From: Scolanthus callimorphus
Taxonomy: Eukaryota; Cnidaria; Anthozoa; Actiniaria; Edwardsiidae
Direction of reading: 5' to 3'
DNA: 64,000 nt
NCBI GenBank assembly: GCA_033964015.1
Contig: CM066923.1
Span: forward strand, 22,183,739-22,247,738
Position 1 is the first letter of the stretch. Each line of letters starts with the position of its first letter. The notes under the pieces are model-generated. The model ran no database searches and was not told where the DNA came from. It saw only the letters and a program-made list of their open reading frames with translations. Shown piece by piece: positions 33,830 through 44,398 of this stretch. The position numbers were made by a program, and so were the translations under genes.

Positions 33830-34030
33830 ATGAAAGTTTGTAATGCAAAGGGAATTCTTTATCCGATGACTCCTTGTTCCTGCATCGACATGCACAACGT
33901 TACATTGGTTACTGTATGGACGCTTTATGGATTAATTATGTTTTTAGTTGCTTATATTCTACTGATCTATGGTAATGCATTCTATCATGCATTCTGTAAA
34001 AAACAAAGAACTCAAAATGTAAACCTTTAA
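33830..34030 (+). CDS. Small membrane protein with N-glycosylation site (66 aa)
   Basis: The N-terminal 25 residues carry four Cys and an NVT sequon (N23), suiting an outside domain. Residues 27-47 (TVWTLYGLIMFLVAYILLIYG) form one transmembrane segment, followed by a basic tail (KKQRTQNVNL). An AATAAA follows the stop (34030-34035), just before the right terminal repeat at 34056. Last gene of the right arm. Could be a surface or immune-related protein like adenovirus E3 products (inference). Confidence 0.6.
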   Translation: MKVCNAKGILYPMTPCSCIDMHNVTLVTVWTLYGLIMFLVAYILLIYGNAFYHAFCKKQRTQNVNL

Positions 34031-34055
34031 AATAAAAATTGACTACGTTATTGCG

Positions 34056-34503
34056 TTGTGTGATCCCTTTGCGTTACTCTTTGGCGTGACCTTTGATCTC
34101 CATTGTTCTCTCGACCAATCGCGATTTTTGTGAAAAATTCCGTCGGGTAAACGTTTTACCTGAATCAAGTCATTGATTAAATTCCGTCGGGTAAACATTT
34201 TACCTGAATTTTTGTGAAAAATTCCGTTGATTATGCGTTTAACCGATTCAGGTAAAAATGGCCCCATCATGCTCATTAATTATGCGTTTAACCGATTCAG
34301 GTAAAAAATGTTCCCATTTGTCACGTTTTTTGCGTTGTGTGATCCTTTTTTGCGTGACCTTCGACCCCCATTGTTCTCTCGACCAATCACGTTGCTTGTT
34401 TTGACAACCATTGTTCTCTCGACCAATCACGATTTTTGTGAAAAATTCGATCGGTTAAACGTTTAACCGATTCAGGTAAAAATCTTCCCATCAGCTTACT
34501 ACT
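34056..34503 (-). repeat. Right terminal inverted repeat (448 bp)
   Basis: Reverse complement of 2222-2669, with only a few mismatches visible. It carries the same iterated words. It begins about 20 bp past the poly(A) signal of the last right-arm gene. Confidence 0.93.
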
Positions 34504-34508
34504 GTATT
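34504..34508 (+). repeat. Target-site duplication GTATT, right
   Basis: Matches 2217-2221 immediately outside the other terminus. Confidence 0.6.
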
Positions 34509-34588
34509 CACTACATATCTAAAATATTCCTGGTATTCATTATCCTCATCCTTTTCTACTATATGACCCTTTGCATACTCAAGCTCAT

Positions 34589-35545
34589 TCAAGGAACTGT
34601 GATGATTAGATCACGAACACCACCATGACTCTCTGGTAATGCATATATTGCATTTGGTCTTCCAGATATAGTGTCATGCCTGGATTTGCGTATATAGTGT
34701 GTGTTCCAGTGCTCTAAGACCTGATTTAAATCAGCTTGTAACAATTCGGCAAAGCAAACACAGGCACTCTTTTTGTAAAGGATCACCAATGTTTAACTTT
34801 CCCACTTCTTGTAAGTCCTTAAAAAAGTTGATCCACCAACTGCTCCAGCTTTTTTTCAAGGACGACCACCATGCCTCTATTCTTTGGTTTCTTGGTGAGG
34901 GTACATATTGATGTGAATCTGGATTATCAGAAAAAAGCAGTGTATGGCAGCCATTGTTCCATTTTCTGTCCCAAGGTCAGTATAAAGGCGTCGTGGGCAG
35001 CCACCCTTTTGCTGACAGCATCTAAATAGTATGCAGCTATATTATCAGGATAGCTATTTGATCTAGTGACGTAAAGCCATAGCATTTTACGGCTAAACCC
35101 ATCAATGCAACCGTGGATGGGGAATCCATACGGAGACAGTTTATCATAGCCGTCTGCATGCCAAGCACTGTTGGGCCTGGATTATGATACTCTCGTCTTT
35201 GTAGTTTATGTGCTTTTCTCCTTTCGACGCCATCTGGATCTAATTCTAGCATCAATTTTGTACTACTATTCGTGGTACAATTATCCCCTTGAGTCTAAGT
35301 GAGTGCCAGATTGATCGGTACCCGACACTTGAATTTGGACCATCTAAAAGCTCCACTATAGCTTGTCTCACTTCCTGCTCATCGAAATCAACCTTTTTTC
35401 TCGATAAATCCATGGCCTTCAGCCGCCTTTTCAGAGTTCTAAGACTCATTTCAATTCCAAAATCTTCCCGAAGCAATCCCCTGATCTCTTCGTATTCATA
35501 TCCTTTATAAACAGATATTCTATGGCTTCTTCTTCTTCGTAGTCA
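34589..35545 (-). pseudogene. Decayed integrase-core (rve-like) gene
   Basis: Fragments in three frames read in order on the minus strand. An N-terminal helix-turn-helix-like 'MSLRTLKRRLKAMDL' and 'VGYRSIWHSLRLKG' are followed by 'RREYHNPGPT', then rve-like wording in shifted frames, then 'LNQVLEHWNTHYIRKSRHDT' and 'SGRPNAIYALPESHGGV'. These are hallmarks of an integrase-core family common in cnidarians and other invertebrates. At least two one-base shifts (near 35170 and 34990) break it, so it is no longer functional. A MITE lies directly upstream (35558-35782). Confidence 0.75.
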
Positions 35546-35557
35546 TTGGAGGCCGCC

Positions 35558-35782
35558 CATTCTCTTACCCAGAGCTCCCCGGCTCGTAACCTCGCGGGGG
35601 AGGCTCTGGTGACAGCCACTGACGCATGCGCGAGATTTAATACAGAGCCGCTGAGAGAAAGACCTTTCAGCGCATGCTCCAACGTTCAAAATGAGCCAAT
35701 CAGCGACGGCCCTCAATTGGATGTCCCCAGAGCCTCCCCTGCGAAGTGACGAGTGAGCCGGGGAGCTCTGGGTACGAGAATG
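35558..35782. mobile_element. MITE copy 1 (225 bp, long terminal inverted repeats)
   Basis: Begins 'cattctcttacccagagctc' and ends with the inverse of that sequence; the arms pair over more than 45 bp. Flanked by a perfect 9-bp direct repeat GAGGCCGCC (35549-35557 and 35783-35791). Two more copies are at 56151-56371 and 62703-63023. The duplication length is like that of Mutator-type transposons. Confidence 0.85.
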
Positions 35783-35894
35783 GAGGCCGCCATTTTATTT
35801 CCAAATAGTCAAAAGTCGAGCATGCGCCGTTGAGCAAACTTCCGCCTTGGACCGCTGACCAAGAACACGGTATTTGTAAATTTGCCGTGATTAT

Positions 35895-36075
35895 TTTGCC
35901 GTGAGTTTGCCTTGTTTTGCCGTGAGTTTGCTTTGTTTTGCCGTGAGTTTGCTTTGTTTTGCCGTGAGTTTGCTTTGTTTTGCCGTGAGTTTGCTTTGTT
36001 TTGCCGTGAGTTTGCTTTGTTTTGCCGTGAGTTTGCTTTGTTTTGCCGTGAGTTTGCTTTGTTTTGCCGTGGAGT
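35895..36075. repeat. 21-bp tandem repeat, about 8 units
   Basis: Unit 'gtttgctttgttttgccgtga' repeats with almost no change. Since 21 is divisible by three, all frames stay open and encode heptapeptide repeats on both strands; these are not taken as genes. Confidence 0.9.
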
Positions 36076-36077
36076 TT

Positions 36078-36386
36078 TTATTTTGCCGTGACACTTGTGG
36101 GCCACCGTACATTTAGCCATTCGGCTTCAAATTCATGCCTATTTTTGGCTTCAAATAACTTTTTTGTTTCACCTGATGGAATGTAAACAGAACGATGAAT
36201 ACAAAGTGCAATGAACTCTCTAAAAGTTGTTCTTTTTAGTTTTTTGAATTCAGCTTCCATGAGAGCACATTTTAATATTTCGTGGACACTGCGTTGCCAC
36301 TCGTCGCTTCGAAACGTACGCAATATCGTTGATTTGTTTGGGAGGAAGCGTGACTCTACGAGCTCTCTGGACTCACAACAAAACAT
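36078..36386 (-). CDS. Doubtful ORF, possible host exon (102 aa)
   Basis: The open frame has balanced composition with a charged helix (MEAEFKKLKRTTFREFIALC, about residues 44-63) and no repeats. I see no family. No promoter or splice sites are convincing, and the 3' end runs into the 21-bp repeat, so it may be only a chance ORF or part of a larger gene. Confidence 0.25.
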   Translation of the reverse strand: MFCCESRELVESRFLPNKSTILRTFRSDEWQRSVHEILKCALMEAEFKKLKRTTFREFIALCIHRSVYIPSGETKKLFEAKNRHEFEAEWLNVRWPTSVTAK

Positions 36387-39300
36387 AGTTTGGACAAAAC
36401 AGGACGATTCTTATGGAGAAATAATAAGGTTTGACGTATAATCTTCATTGCTTTGGTAATATTTCTTCAAATTATAGAGTAGTGCGCATTTTTCAGGTGA
36501 TGTTATTGCTCTGTACGTGCAATCAGCTTTTTTAGAATCAGTCGGCGATTCTCATTCTAATGCATTGCAGCTTATTAACCTTTTTAATGCCAGCAATCTA
36601 GAATCAATGGCAATGAATAGAAAGTCAGAAAGTGGAAATTGTTGGAAGAATGTAGTGTAACCAGGTCAAGGAAATATCTAAATATTGATTGCCCAGTAAA
36701 TCAATGGCATAATTACTTTTGTTTTGTTTCCAGTCACCTGCTGGGGAAGGTCATCTTCCTGTCCTGTTTTCGTTTTGTTTTCAGAATGGCCTGTTCCATT
36801 TTAGATGTGGTACCCCCTATCGAGGAACCTGGAGCTTCCATAGGGGCCTGGGGGGGGGGGGGGGACTCCCCATATTTTCAGACGGGGGTGCTCGTCCTAT
36901 CCCTTAGGGTATAAATTGACAGGTCTTGCTATCTCTTAGGGGTGTTTAAAATCAGCCCTATCCCTTAGGGAGTCTCAGACCAATCCTTGCCCAGAAATAT
37001 ATTGCTACTGACACCAGAACCAATATTTACAAAGGAAACTTGGATGAAAACCCTAAAAGACCTCAAATTGGCTTTTATTTTGTTTTGACCTGCCAAATTT
37101 GCTATCTTTTAGGGGTATTGCCACGCCAAATTTGCTTTCTTTTAGGGGTAAATTTGCTGTTGGCCACACCCATTTTGCTATCCCTTAGGGTCAACATCAA
37201 TTTTCCCAACGAGCACCTCCATCTAAAATATTGGGAGTCCCGCCCCGGGCATAGGGGTCTGTGTTTTCACCCTAGAATTTCAGCAAGGGTCATTGTTTTT
37301 GTCCACAGGACTTTCTTTTTGCCACCTCCAATTTCCACAGGGTATTCCTTTGCAACTTTTGAATTTCCACAGGGGACACAAGAGAATGTGGTATTTACAA
37401 AAAGTTGCTTCAAATATCCACAGGGGCTGTGCAGAAGCCTAGAACTTTCACACGGATAGAGCATTTTTCCTCGTTAGGGGAGACAGAAAATCATAAGAAC
37501 AGCTCATTCTTATTTCCTTAGATACTTAGAAATCACACAAATCTTTCTTCAATAGATGTGTACGGCTATTTTTTTGGAACAGCCCAATGATAGTGGTTTT
37601 ACTTTCTTGTTATGAATTAGCAAAATCAAGAAAATTTTCAGCATTGATGGTAAGAAAACCTGGACTTAATTGAGGGCAGCTAGTATGTCACTGACATACT
37701 CCTTCTGTGAATAAAGAGAAGCTTTTTCTGCAATCAGAATTGTCTGGAGATTTCCTTGATTTTTTGGGGGTGTAATATTTTGTGTTATTTTTCACTGAAA
37801 AGCTATAATTTATTTTCATTCTTGTCTTCTTCTCGGAACTAGAAACCAGTTTTCCTTGGGAGGGGATTCAATCACAACTGTATGTGCCGCAAAAGTGACC
37901 AACATTCTCACTGTTCGACTAAAAATGTCAGTATGTTGGATAAACTTTTGTATAATGGTATTCAGTTGGTGACTACAATTCCTCTTTTTAATACTTAAGT
38001 TTGGACCCTGTTTAGGGTTAGGTGAGAGAAGACAGAGTGACACAACAATTCACCGTAATAGACTTACATGGTGGCAAGTGGTTAGAAAGTAACACTTAAC
38101 TGCTGATATGTACATTCTGTATTGTAGCATCAGTGATTAATTTTAAAGTTAGCTTGTAACCGTTGAGATAGAAGCTTGTAAATTATTCCCACCTCTTATA
38201 AGCCAGTTGCCTGTGGAGCTCTGCAGATTGATTAATATTTTTGCTATAAAAAAATCAACTTTTATTCAATTTCAACTCTCAGCCTAAAAATACCCTATGC
38301 AAATTACATGTGGTGACAGATGCTTGTGAATTTTTTAATTTTTAAAAACATCCAAATAGCCATCAAGCACATTTTTTATAAGATTCATATCTCAGGAAGG
38401 AAACAAAATTTGGATCATTACATTATCTACATTTAAAGAACATTTAGGTAACCAAAGAAAAAAATGTCACCAAAGCAAATTTTGTCTAAGACAAAAGCTG
38501 ATAAAAGATACAAAAAAAAACAACCACATGAAATTGAACTGAATGCTGCTCTACTTTTAAGCAGGCCTCTCAATCCATTTATCTGATTATTTGTACCCTG
38601 TGCTCTGTATGGGTTGTCAATTATAAAATGTTTTGACTTTGATTTCTTAAGCTTCATGTCATTTTTTGTGTATATTATTACCCCCCATGTTGTTTAAGAA
38701 TTAGCCTTCCTCTTGTTTCACTGAAAGCATGTCTAAATTATTCAGCTATCACACTTTAGGCTTGTTTTCACAGTACCACCTTGTGCAACTGACAGGCAGG
38801 GCGTAGCTATCAACATGCAAAGTATGCAGCTGCACACAAAAATTTGTTAAAGTAGTTTAATAAATTTATAATCAAAATAAGTTGCATTTGACATGCATGT
38901 CAATGTTTCCTGTATTGTAAATTCTAGAACAAATACTGACTGGTGGCAGCAGTGTGTTTGTGAAAAACATTTTCTAGTAGCGTCTAGACTTTTGTGCAGG
39001 CAGTCCTGATACATGCCTACAGAGTTATCCCTTAGTTCAGAGACTGATATCACAACATGCAGCTATGTTTGAGTTGTTCATAGAGTAATTTAATCATGTT
39101 CCATAAAAATGATACCAGAAACATCTAGTAGTTATTTAGGTTATGTAAAACACTGTACCAATGTTAGTTTTACCAGAAAAAAAAAAACAGAGGTATCATG
39201 GTCTTTTCCAATTTGTTATCCAAGTGCTACAGTTCTGTGTGTTCCAGGTTACTCTTTTCCTCTGTTAGTGATAAGTTTTACCAGAAAAAGAAGAGGTATC

Positions 39301-40102
39301 ATGATCTTTTCCAATTTGTTATCCAAGCGCTACAGTTCTGTGTGTTCCAGGTCACTCTTTTCCCCCAACAATGATAATAGATTCTTTTTTTCATAAAAAG
39401 AAAGAGTCTTCACATAAACCAGAGTACAGAATGTCTTGCTCATTGCGTGAGAGTTAAAACAGCAGTGAACTACTGAAGATTCAATTTCCAATAATTGTTA
39501 GTATTCGCAGTCATCTGATAAACTTGCATTTCCATTCTCGCAGAAGTTATAAGTCAGTGCTTGCAATTATTCGTGAACACAAAACACACAAGTTCGCCAT
39601 CCCTTCGTACTTCCTCTGCCATTATTCATTTTCTTTCTCTTTTCACGCATTCTTCGAGAGTATTCTTCATTTTGGAAGTACTAGATATATATTTTTTTCC
39701 TTTGGCAAGACCGGAAGATTCCTATCAGGAACGTAAATCCTCTGAAAAACATTTCACCTTCTTCTCCGTTTCCGCCATTTTGGATTAGCTGAGTGTTTTG
39801 ATGCGTGCGACCGCTGGCCAGCTATGACTGTCATGCCTGCCTTATGCTGGCGATGTGGGGTGCATTTATGCCAACTGTGAAAAGCCATCTGCTTGTGTTC
39901 TAATAATTTTATGGGGTAAAAAAATACAAATCAGTGTATTATTTACCGAAACTTTAAGTTTTTGTTTGCCAGAGACACAACGCATGAATGATTTCGCATG
40001 AAGGAATGCAATCAGACTCGTCAACGTTTTTTTGTGAGACGACTGCTTTTTGTCGAGCCCGATAAACAGTCTACCGGTTTTGGTAGTATCTATCCCAGTT
40101 TC
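36387..40102. other. Host repeat-rich DNA, no gene seen
   Basis: Holds G-rich tracts and 'tcccttaggg' words at 36835-37215 (related to 57-145), a block of 'ccacaggg' phrases at 37250-37450 (related to 61200-61330), a partial duplicate pair at about 39160-39270 and 39270-39370 ('ttccaatttgttatccaag') and AT-rich filler. No convincing coding exon. Confidence 0.5.
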
Positions 40103-40190
40103 GTAGTCTCCTTCCTACGCAGCCCGTGTTTTGTGTCGGTCACGCAACACCAGCTGCGCAACACAAAACACGGGCTGCGTAGCAGACTAC
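40103..40190. repeat. Short hairpin repeat
   Basis: 'cgcagcccgtgttttgtgt' is followed by its inverse within 90 bp. A related hairpin with the same words lies at about 51815-51875, so this is a small dispersed fold-back repeat. Confidence 0.7.
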
Positions 40191-40213
40191 CAATTTCGTT
40201 GCGGAGTGAATAA

Positions 40214-40588
40214 TGGCTGATTGCATTTTTAATCCGCACAGGGGGGGTTGAGGACCTATGGAAATTTTCCAGGGGGGGTTGTTTTGGACTCTGGAAATTC
40301 CACGGGGGGGGTGTGTCGGGAGACAATATAGTAGAAATACCAGGGGGGAGGGGTAAAAAAGGTGACTTTCCAGGGACATTTTTTCCAAAAATAGATTTTC
40401 CAGGGGTATTTTGCCAGAAAAAATGGACATTCCAAGGGGAGGGGGTCCTTTATGAGGTTGGAAATTCCAGGGGAGGGGGTCTGTTTCACGAGTGGAAATT
40501 CCAGGGGAGGGAGTCTTTTTAAAAGAGGTCCTCAACCCCCCCCCCCCCCCCCCCCCCCCCCGGTGCGGTTTAAAAATGCAATCAGCCA
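40214..40588. mobile_element. Fold-back element with G-rich interior (375 bp)
   Basis: Left end 'tggctgattgcatttttaa' and right end 'ttaaaaatgcaatcagcca' are inverted repeats that continue into poly-G (left) and poly-C (40541-40561). The interior repeats 'ggaaattccagggg' about six times. It borders the 164-bp promoter array. Confidence 0.7.
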
Positions 40589-41515
40589 ATTCGCATCGCT
40601 ATGGAAAGTTCCGCTATTTAGGTATGCAAATTCGAGCAAGCCCTTCGAAACTTATATATAGTCAACACAAATTCTGCCTTTAAATCCCCACAAGCTAGTT
40701 AACAAAAACATGTCTGCAATTCTGACAACCGCTTTTAAAGCCACTCAGCCAATTCGCAATCGCTATGGAAAGTTCCGCTATTTAGGTATGCAAATTCGAG
40801 CAAGCCCTTCGAAACTTATATATAGTCAACACAAATTCTGCCTTTAAATCCCCACAAGCTAGTTAACAAAAACATGTCTGCAATTCTGACAACCGCTTTT
40901 AAAGCCACTCAGCCAATTCGCAATCGCTATGGAAAGTTCCGCTATTTAGGTATGCAAATTCGAGCAAGCCCTTCGAAACTTATATATAGTCAACACAAAT
41001 TCTGCCTTTAAATCCCCACAAGCTAGTTAACAAAAACATGTCTGCAATTCTGACAACCGCTTTTAAAGCCACTCAGCCAATTCGCAATCGCTATGGAAAG
41101 TTCCGCTATTTAGGTATGCAAATTCGAGCAAGCCCTTCGAAACTTATATATAGTCAACACAAATTCTGCCTTTAAATCCCCACAAGCTAGTTAACAAAAA
41201 CATGTCTGCAATTCTGACAACCGCTTTTAAAGCCACTCAGCCAATTCGCAATCGCTATGGAAAGTTCCGCTATTTAGGTATGCAAATTCGAGCAAGCCCT
41301 TCGAAACTTATATATAGTCAACACAAATTCTGCCTTTAAATCCCCACAAGCTAGTTAACAAAAACATGTCTGCAATTCTGACAACCGCTTTTAAAGCCAC
41401 TCAGCCAATTCGCAATCGCTATGGAAAGTTCCGCTATTTAGGTATGCAAATTCGAGCAAGCCCTTCGAAACTTATATAGTCAACACAAATTCTGCCTTTA
41501 AATCCCCACAAGCTA
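40579..41515 (+). repeat. 164-bp tandem array of promoter plus start-codon units
   Basis: Unit starts at 40743, 40907, 41071, 41235 and 41399 are exactly 164 bp apart; a first diverged unit starts near 40579. Each unit contains 'ttatatatagtcaacac' (TATA), a leader, ATG and the first 12 codons of the gene at 42309, then restarts. The last unit is cut by a transposon at 41516. The array is a local multiplication of the gene's 5' end. Confidence 0.92.
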
Positions 41516-42289
41516 CACGGGCACACAACGAGCCCCCCTGGTTAAAATGCGTTTAAATGGCGTATTGGACATTTCTACGCGCGTAGAGCACATAAATACA
41601 TGTTTTAAAAGTTGCTGGCAAAAATATAGCTGTTCCTTTTTGCCAGGAGAGGGTCTCAATTTTTCCCAGCCAGCAGCTGGGTGTTAAAAAAATTTCCCAG
41701 CCAGGAGAGTAACATTACCACAGGACCCGAAATAGTATAAAAAATCGGGTATCCTTAAAAACGAGCACTAATAACTAAGTGCACTTTTAAGTGCTGTCAC
41801 TTAAAATTTGATTTTTCAACATCCATGAGCAACTTGTGTTTCCCAGCAAAGGCGATATGCATAATTAGTATAAACCAACTAATGGTCTATTACAAATCCT
41901 GCATTCTGATTGGCTGAGCTACTAATGGTCTATTAGTGATAGACCGTCCCTGGCAAAACCACCACCTTTCTTTGCAAGAAAACTTGATTTTTTCAACATA
42001 AAATAATGGAATTCATTGCCAAAACCGACCAACTAGTTGGTTTATACTAAAACAATTAGACCTCTCGTCCTCATGTGCTATAATATCAATAGACTATTCG
42101 GCCTTCGGCCTCATGGTCTATTCATCATAGCACATTCGGCCTCGAGGTCTAATTGTTAAATGTTTGCCAGGAACGGAAGGCGATGAATTTTTGCCAGCCA
42201 GCAAGAGACCGCGATAAATATTTGCCAGCCAGCAGCGAAAGGGGGTGAGGAACAGCTTTTTTGAGGAACAGCTCCGTTGTGTGCCCGTG
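41516..42289. mobile_element. Non-autonomous DNA transposon (774 bp)
   Basis: Perfect 15-bp terminal inverted repeats CACGGGCACACAACG (41516-41530; inverse 42275-42289) and a perfect 7-bp target duplication CAAGCTA (41509-41515 and 42290-42296). The uninterrupted target can be read in the neighbouring array units. No ORF of transposase type inside; several internal inverted phrases ('ctaatggtctatta', 'aactagttggtttatac'). Confidence 0.9.
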
Positions 42290-42308
42290 CAAGCTAGTTA
42301 ACAAAAAC

Positions 42309-44009
42309 ATGTCTGCAATTCTGACAACCGCTTTTAAAGCCACTGTCGGCTGGATTGTGAAGAAAGGCAAGGACAAGGCAGCTGAAGAACTTGAACATGG
42401 CGATGTAACCGAACAGAGATTCCGAAATTTGATCGTGCGTGAAATGGATGATATGAAATCAAAGTTGGATGGCATTTCTAGAAAGGAATTGTTAGCAAGT
42501 ATTAGCTTTTTCCGCGAGGGAATTGTGTTATTATTCGATGTATTTGAGAAAGTTTCACTATCTCGAACTGATAAAACAGTGGGGGATATTTCATCACTAC
42601 ATGGTGGCGCGACTCAGGAGTTCGCTAAATGTGGGAGAGAAATTCAGCTGAGAGACCTCGATGAAGCTGCCTTGAGAACATTAGCAAACGCAAAGAAAAG
42701 GTTCGACGACGCGCGAGTGGACGCGACAAGAGCGTTCAACATCGAATCGTTAGATTTATCCGCTCGCATCTTAGCCATGAAATATCGTATTATGGCGACC
42801 ATACTCGGAGCACTGGATAACTACATGGATGCATTTTCGACCTGTCTGGTGTGTCTTGAAGAACTACACGCCTTGCCCGAGGTCCAGAAGAACTTTAAGG
42901 TGTACTTAGAGAAGGGGTTGTTGGCAAAAATTGGTAAGGAAGATCGCGTAGAAATAATCTCCACCGTTTGCCGTCTTAACTCTATGATTCATAGCGTGTT
43001 CCGACCAAAAAGTATCCTGTGTAAGTGGCCATGCATTAGCAAGGACGGCGATGAAGTTGATCCGCTATGTTACCCACGCATCGCTAACATTTTGATGAAA
43101 ACAAGCCGCGAAGGCTACTGTTCGCCGCGGCCACTTGGTGGTAAGGAAGAAGGGGAGGAAAATGGGGAAATCAATAACCCCTTTAGAGTAACGACAAATT
43201 CACAAGGGGACATTATCGTTATTGATTACTCACCAAGTATGCTAGAGGTCAAAATATTCAACAAAAACTACAAGTTTTTGTTTGCAGTCGGGGTTCCTGG
43301 AGCAAGTGCACTACCCTTTGTAGATGTAGCAACTGATCTTGAAAATAACATTTATGTACTCGGCGTGGTTGAAGAACCGATGGATTATGACTATGTTCTT
43401 TCTGTTTTGGACAGCCATGGTAAACCCAAAACCAATATTCCATTACACGAGATCATTGAATCTAGGATTCAGCCCAGGTTAGCCGTAGGCAAGAGGGTAT
43501 ACATTTCCTATGGAACCATGGTGTGGGTTTGTGATCAAGGAAATATGAAACATTTTTTCGACATATTTAGTGTTCCTGGTATTATAGACCCCATTTTGTC
43601 AAAGAACAAACCACTACAGCACTTAACAGACATGAGCCATCGTAAACCTCGTCGGCTTAGCATCATCGGATTAGCAGCTTCAGAAGACCGTCTACTGGTG
43701 GCGGTCGGACCGCGAGTCCGGTCGCGAGTCCACCTGCTAACAGCAAATGGTGATCACTTGAAATGCTTACACGACGATGCCCTCAGTCCGGTACTGGCGT
43801 TCCATCATAGGAGTGGATATGTACTGATTGGCAGGAATGAAACAAATGAAATGTTTACAGTTTCAATTTACTCACCAGATGGAATATTCGTACAAAGAAT
43901 CAATTGCTATTTTCCCGAAGGAAATCTAAATATTGCGGTTGCGATGACGGTGACTCCGGACGGACATATTGTCGCAGTTTTTGAGAATAACAAAATATTC
44001 ATCTTGTAA
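42309..44009 (+). CDS. Single-exon host protein, helical N-terminus plus NHL-like repeats (566 aa)
   Basis: ATG at 42309 (MSAILTT) is shared with every array unit upstream and with the paralog at 52871; the longer frame from 42261 starts with TTG inside the transposon. Residues 1-230 are helical and charged, without a known motif. From about residue 285 onward are strand-rich repeats such as 'FRVTTNSQGDIIVIDY', 'VATDLENNIYVLGVV', 'GLAASEDRLLVAVG' and 'AMTVTPDGHIVAVFENN'. This phrase style is of NHL or similar beta-propellers. A family of such genes occurs in corals as I recall it. Its TATA box was separated from the ATG by the 774-bp insertion. Confidence 0.75.
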   Translation: MSAILTTAFKATVGWIVKKGKDKAAEELEHGDVTEQRFRNLIVREMDDMKSKLDGISRKELLASISFFREGIVLLFDVFEKVSLSRTDKTVGDISSLHGGATQEFAKCGREIQLRDLDEAALRTLANAKKRFDDARVDATRAFNIESLDLSARILAMKYRIMATILGALDNYMDAFSTCLVCLEELHALPEVQKNFKVYLEKGLLAKIGKEDRVEIISTVCRLNSMIHSVFRPKSILCKWPCISKDGDEVDPLCYPRIANILMKTSREGYCSPRPLGGKEEGEENGEINNPFRVTTNSQGDIIVIDYSPSMLEVKIFNKNYKFLFAVGVPGASALPFVDVATDLENNIYVLGVVEEPMDYDYVLSVLDSHGKPKTNIPLHEIIESRIQPRLAVGKRVYISYGTMVWVCDQGNMKHFFDIFSVPGIIDPILSKNKPLQHLTDMSHRKPRRLSIIGLAASEDRLLVAVGPRVRSRVHLLTANGDHLKCLHDDALSPVLAFHHRSGYVLIGRNETNEMFTVSIYSPDGIFVQRINCYFPEGNLNIAVAMTVTPDGHIVAVFENNKIFIL

Positions 44010-44057
44010 TATACTATGTGACGTTGGTAATTGGAACTGCCGGATTTTACGTACTCA

Positions 44058-44398
44058 GTAGCCTGCGAAAGCCGACACCACTTCGCGCTCGCCGAAAGAG
44101 ACTCTCGCAAAGAGCGTCTGCGCGTTCAAGCCAAACATTCCATACTGATGACGTATTCTGACCCAGATCTGGTCAAAAGAATTGCATGGTCAATTAAACT
44201 TTGTTGCGTCTGTTTTCGTTTTATTTGAACTCCTCTTTGTCTGCTATAAAAATGAAATATCAATAGTCAAATTAGCCACGAAATTATTTTAACCAGGTCT
44301 GGGTCAAAATACGTCATCAGTATGGAATGTTTGGCTTGAGCGCGCAGACGCCTCTTTGCGAGAGTCTCTTTCGTTAAGTAGTGTCGGCTTTTGCAAGC
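44058..44398. mobile_element. Fold-back element downstream of the 42309 gene
   Basis: Left arm (about 44058-44190) and right arm (about 44265-44398) are imperfect inverted repeats sharing 'caagccaaacattccatact' and 'gcgaaagccgacac' words. The paralog at 52871 has the same element downstream (about 54605-54893), so it was present before the duplication or travels with it. Confidence 0.75.

Larger units (their letters stand above)
2222..34503. mobile_element. Polinton/Maverick (adintovirus-type) element, about 32.3 kb
   Basis: The ends are defined by 448-bp inverted repeats beginning AGTAGTAAGCTGATGGG on both sides. Inside are all Polinton hallmark genes: family B DNA polymerase, retrovirus-type integrase with chromodomain, adenain-like protease, FtsK/HerA-type packaging ATPase and a double jelly-roll major capsid protein. 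The core genes run on the minus strand from 28691 to about 14366. About 11.6 kb of mixed-strand accessory genes lie on the left and 5.3 kb on the right. At 32 kb it is longer than the usual 15-25 kb for the family, owing to these arms. Near-identity of the terminal repeats (only a few mismatches by eye) and mostly open reading frames argue for recent insertion. Confidence 0.95.

Noticed and set aside
35809..36120. ORFs with a repeated heptapeptide (RQNKANS or similar)
   Set aside because: They are the automatic result of a 21-bp tandem repeat, open in all frames on both strands.
36895..37215. CRISPR-like regularly spaced phrases ('tcccttaggg', 'ccacaggg')
   Set aside because: Spacing and repeat length vary and the sequence is clearly animal; these are diverged dispersed repeats.
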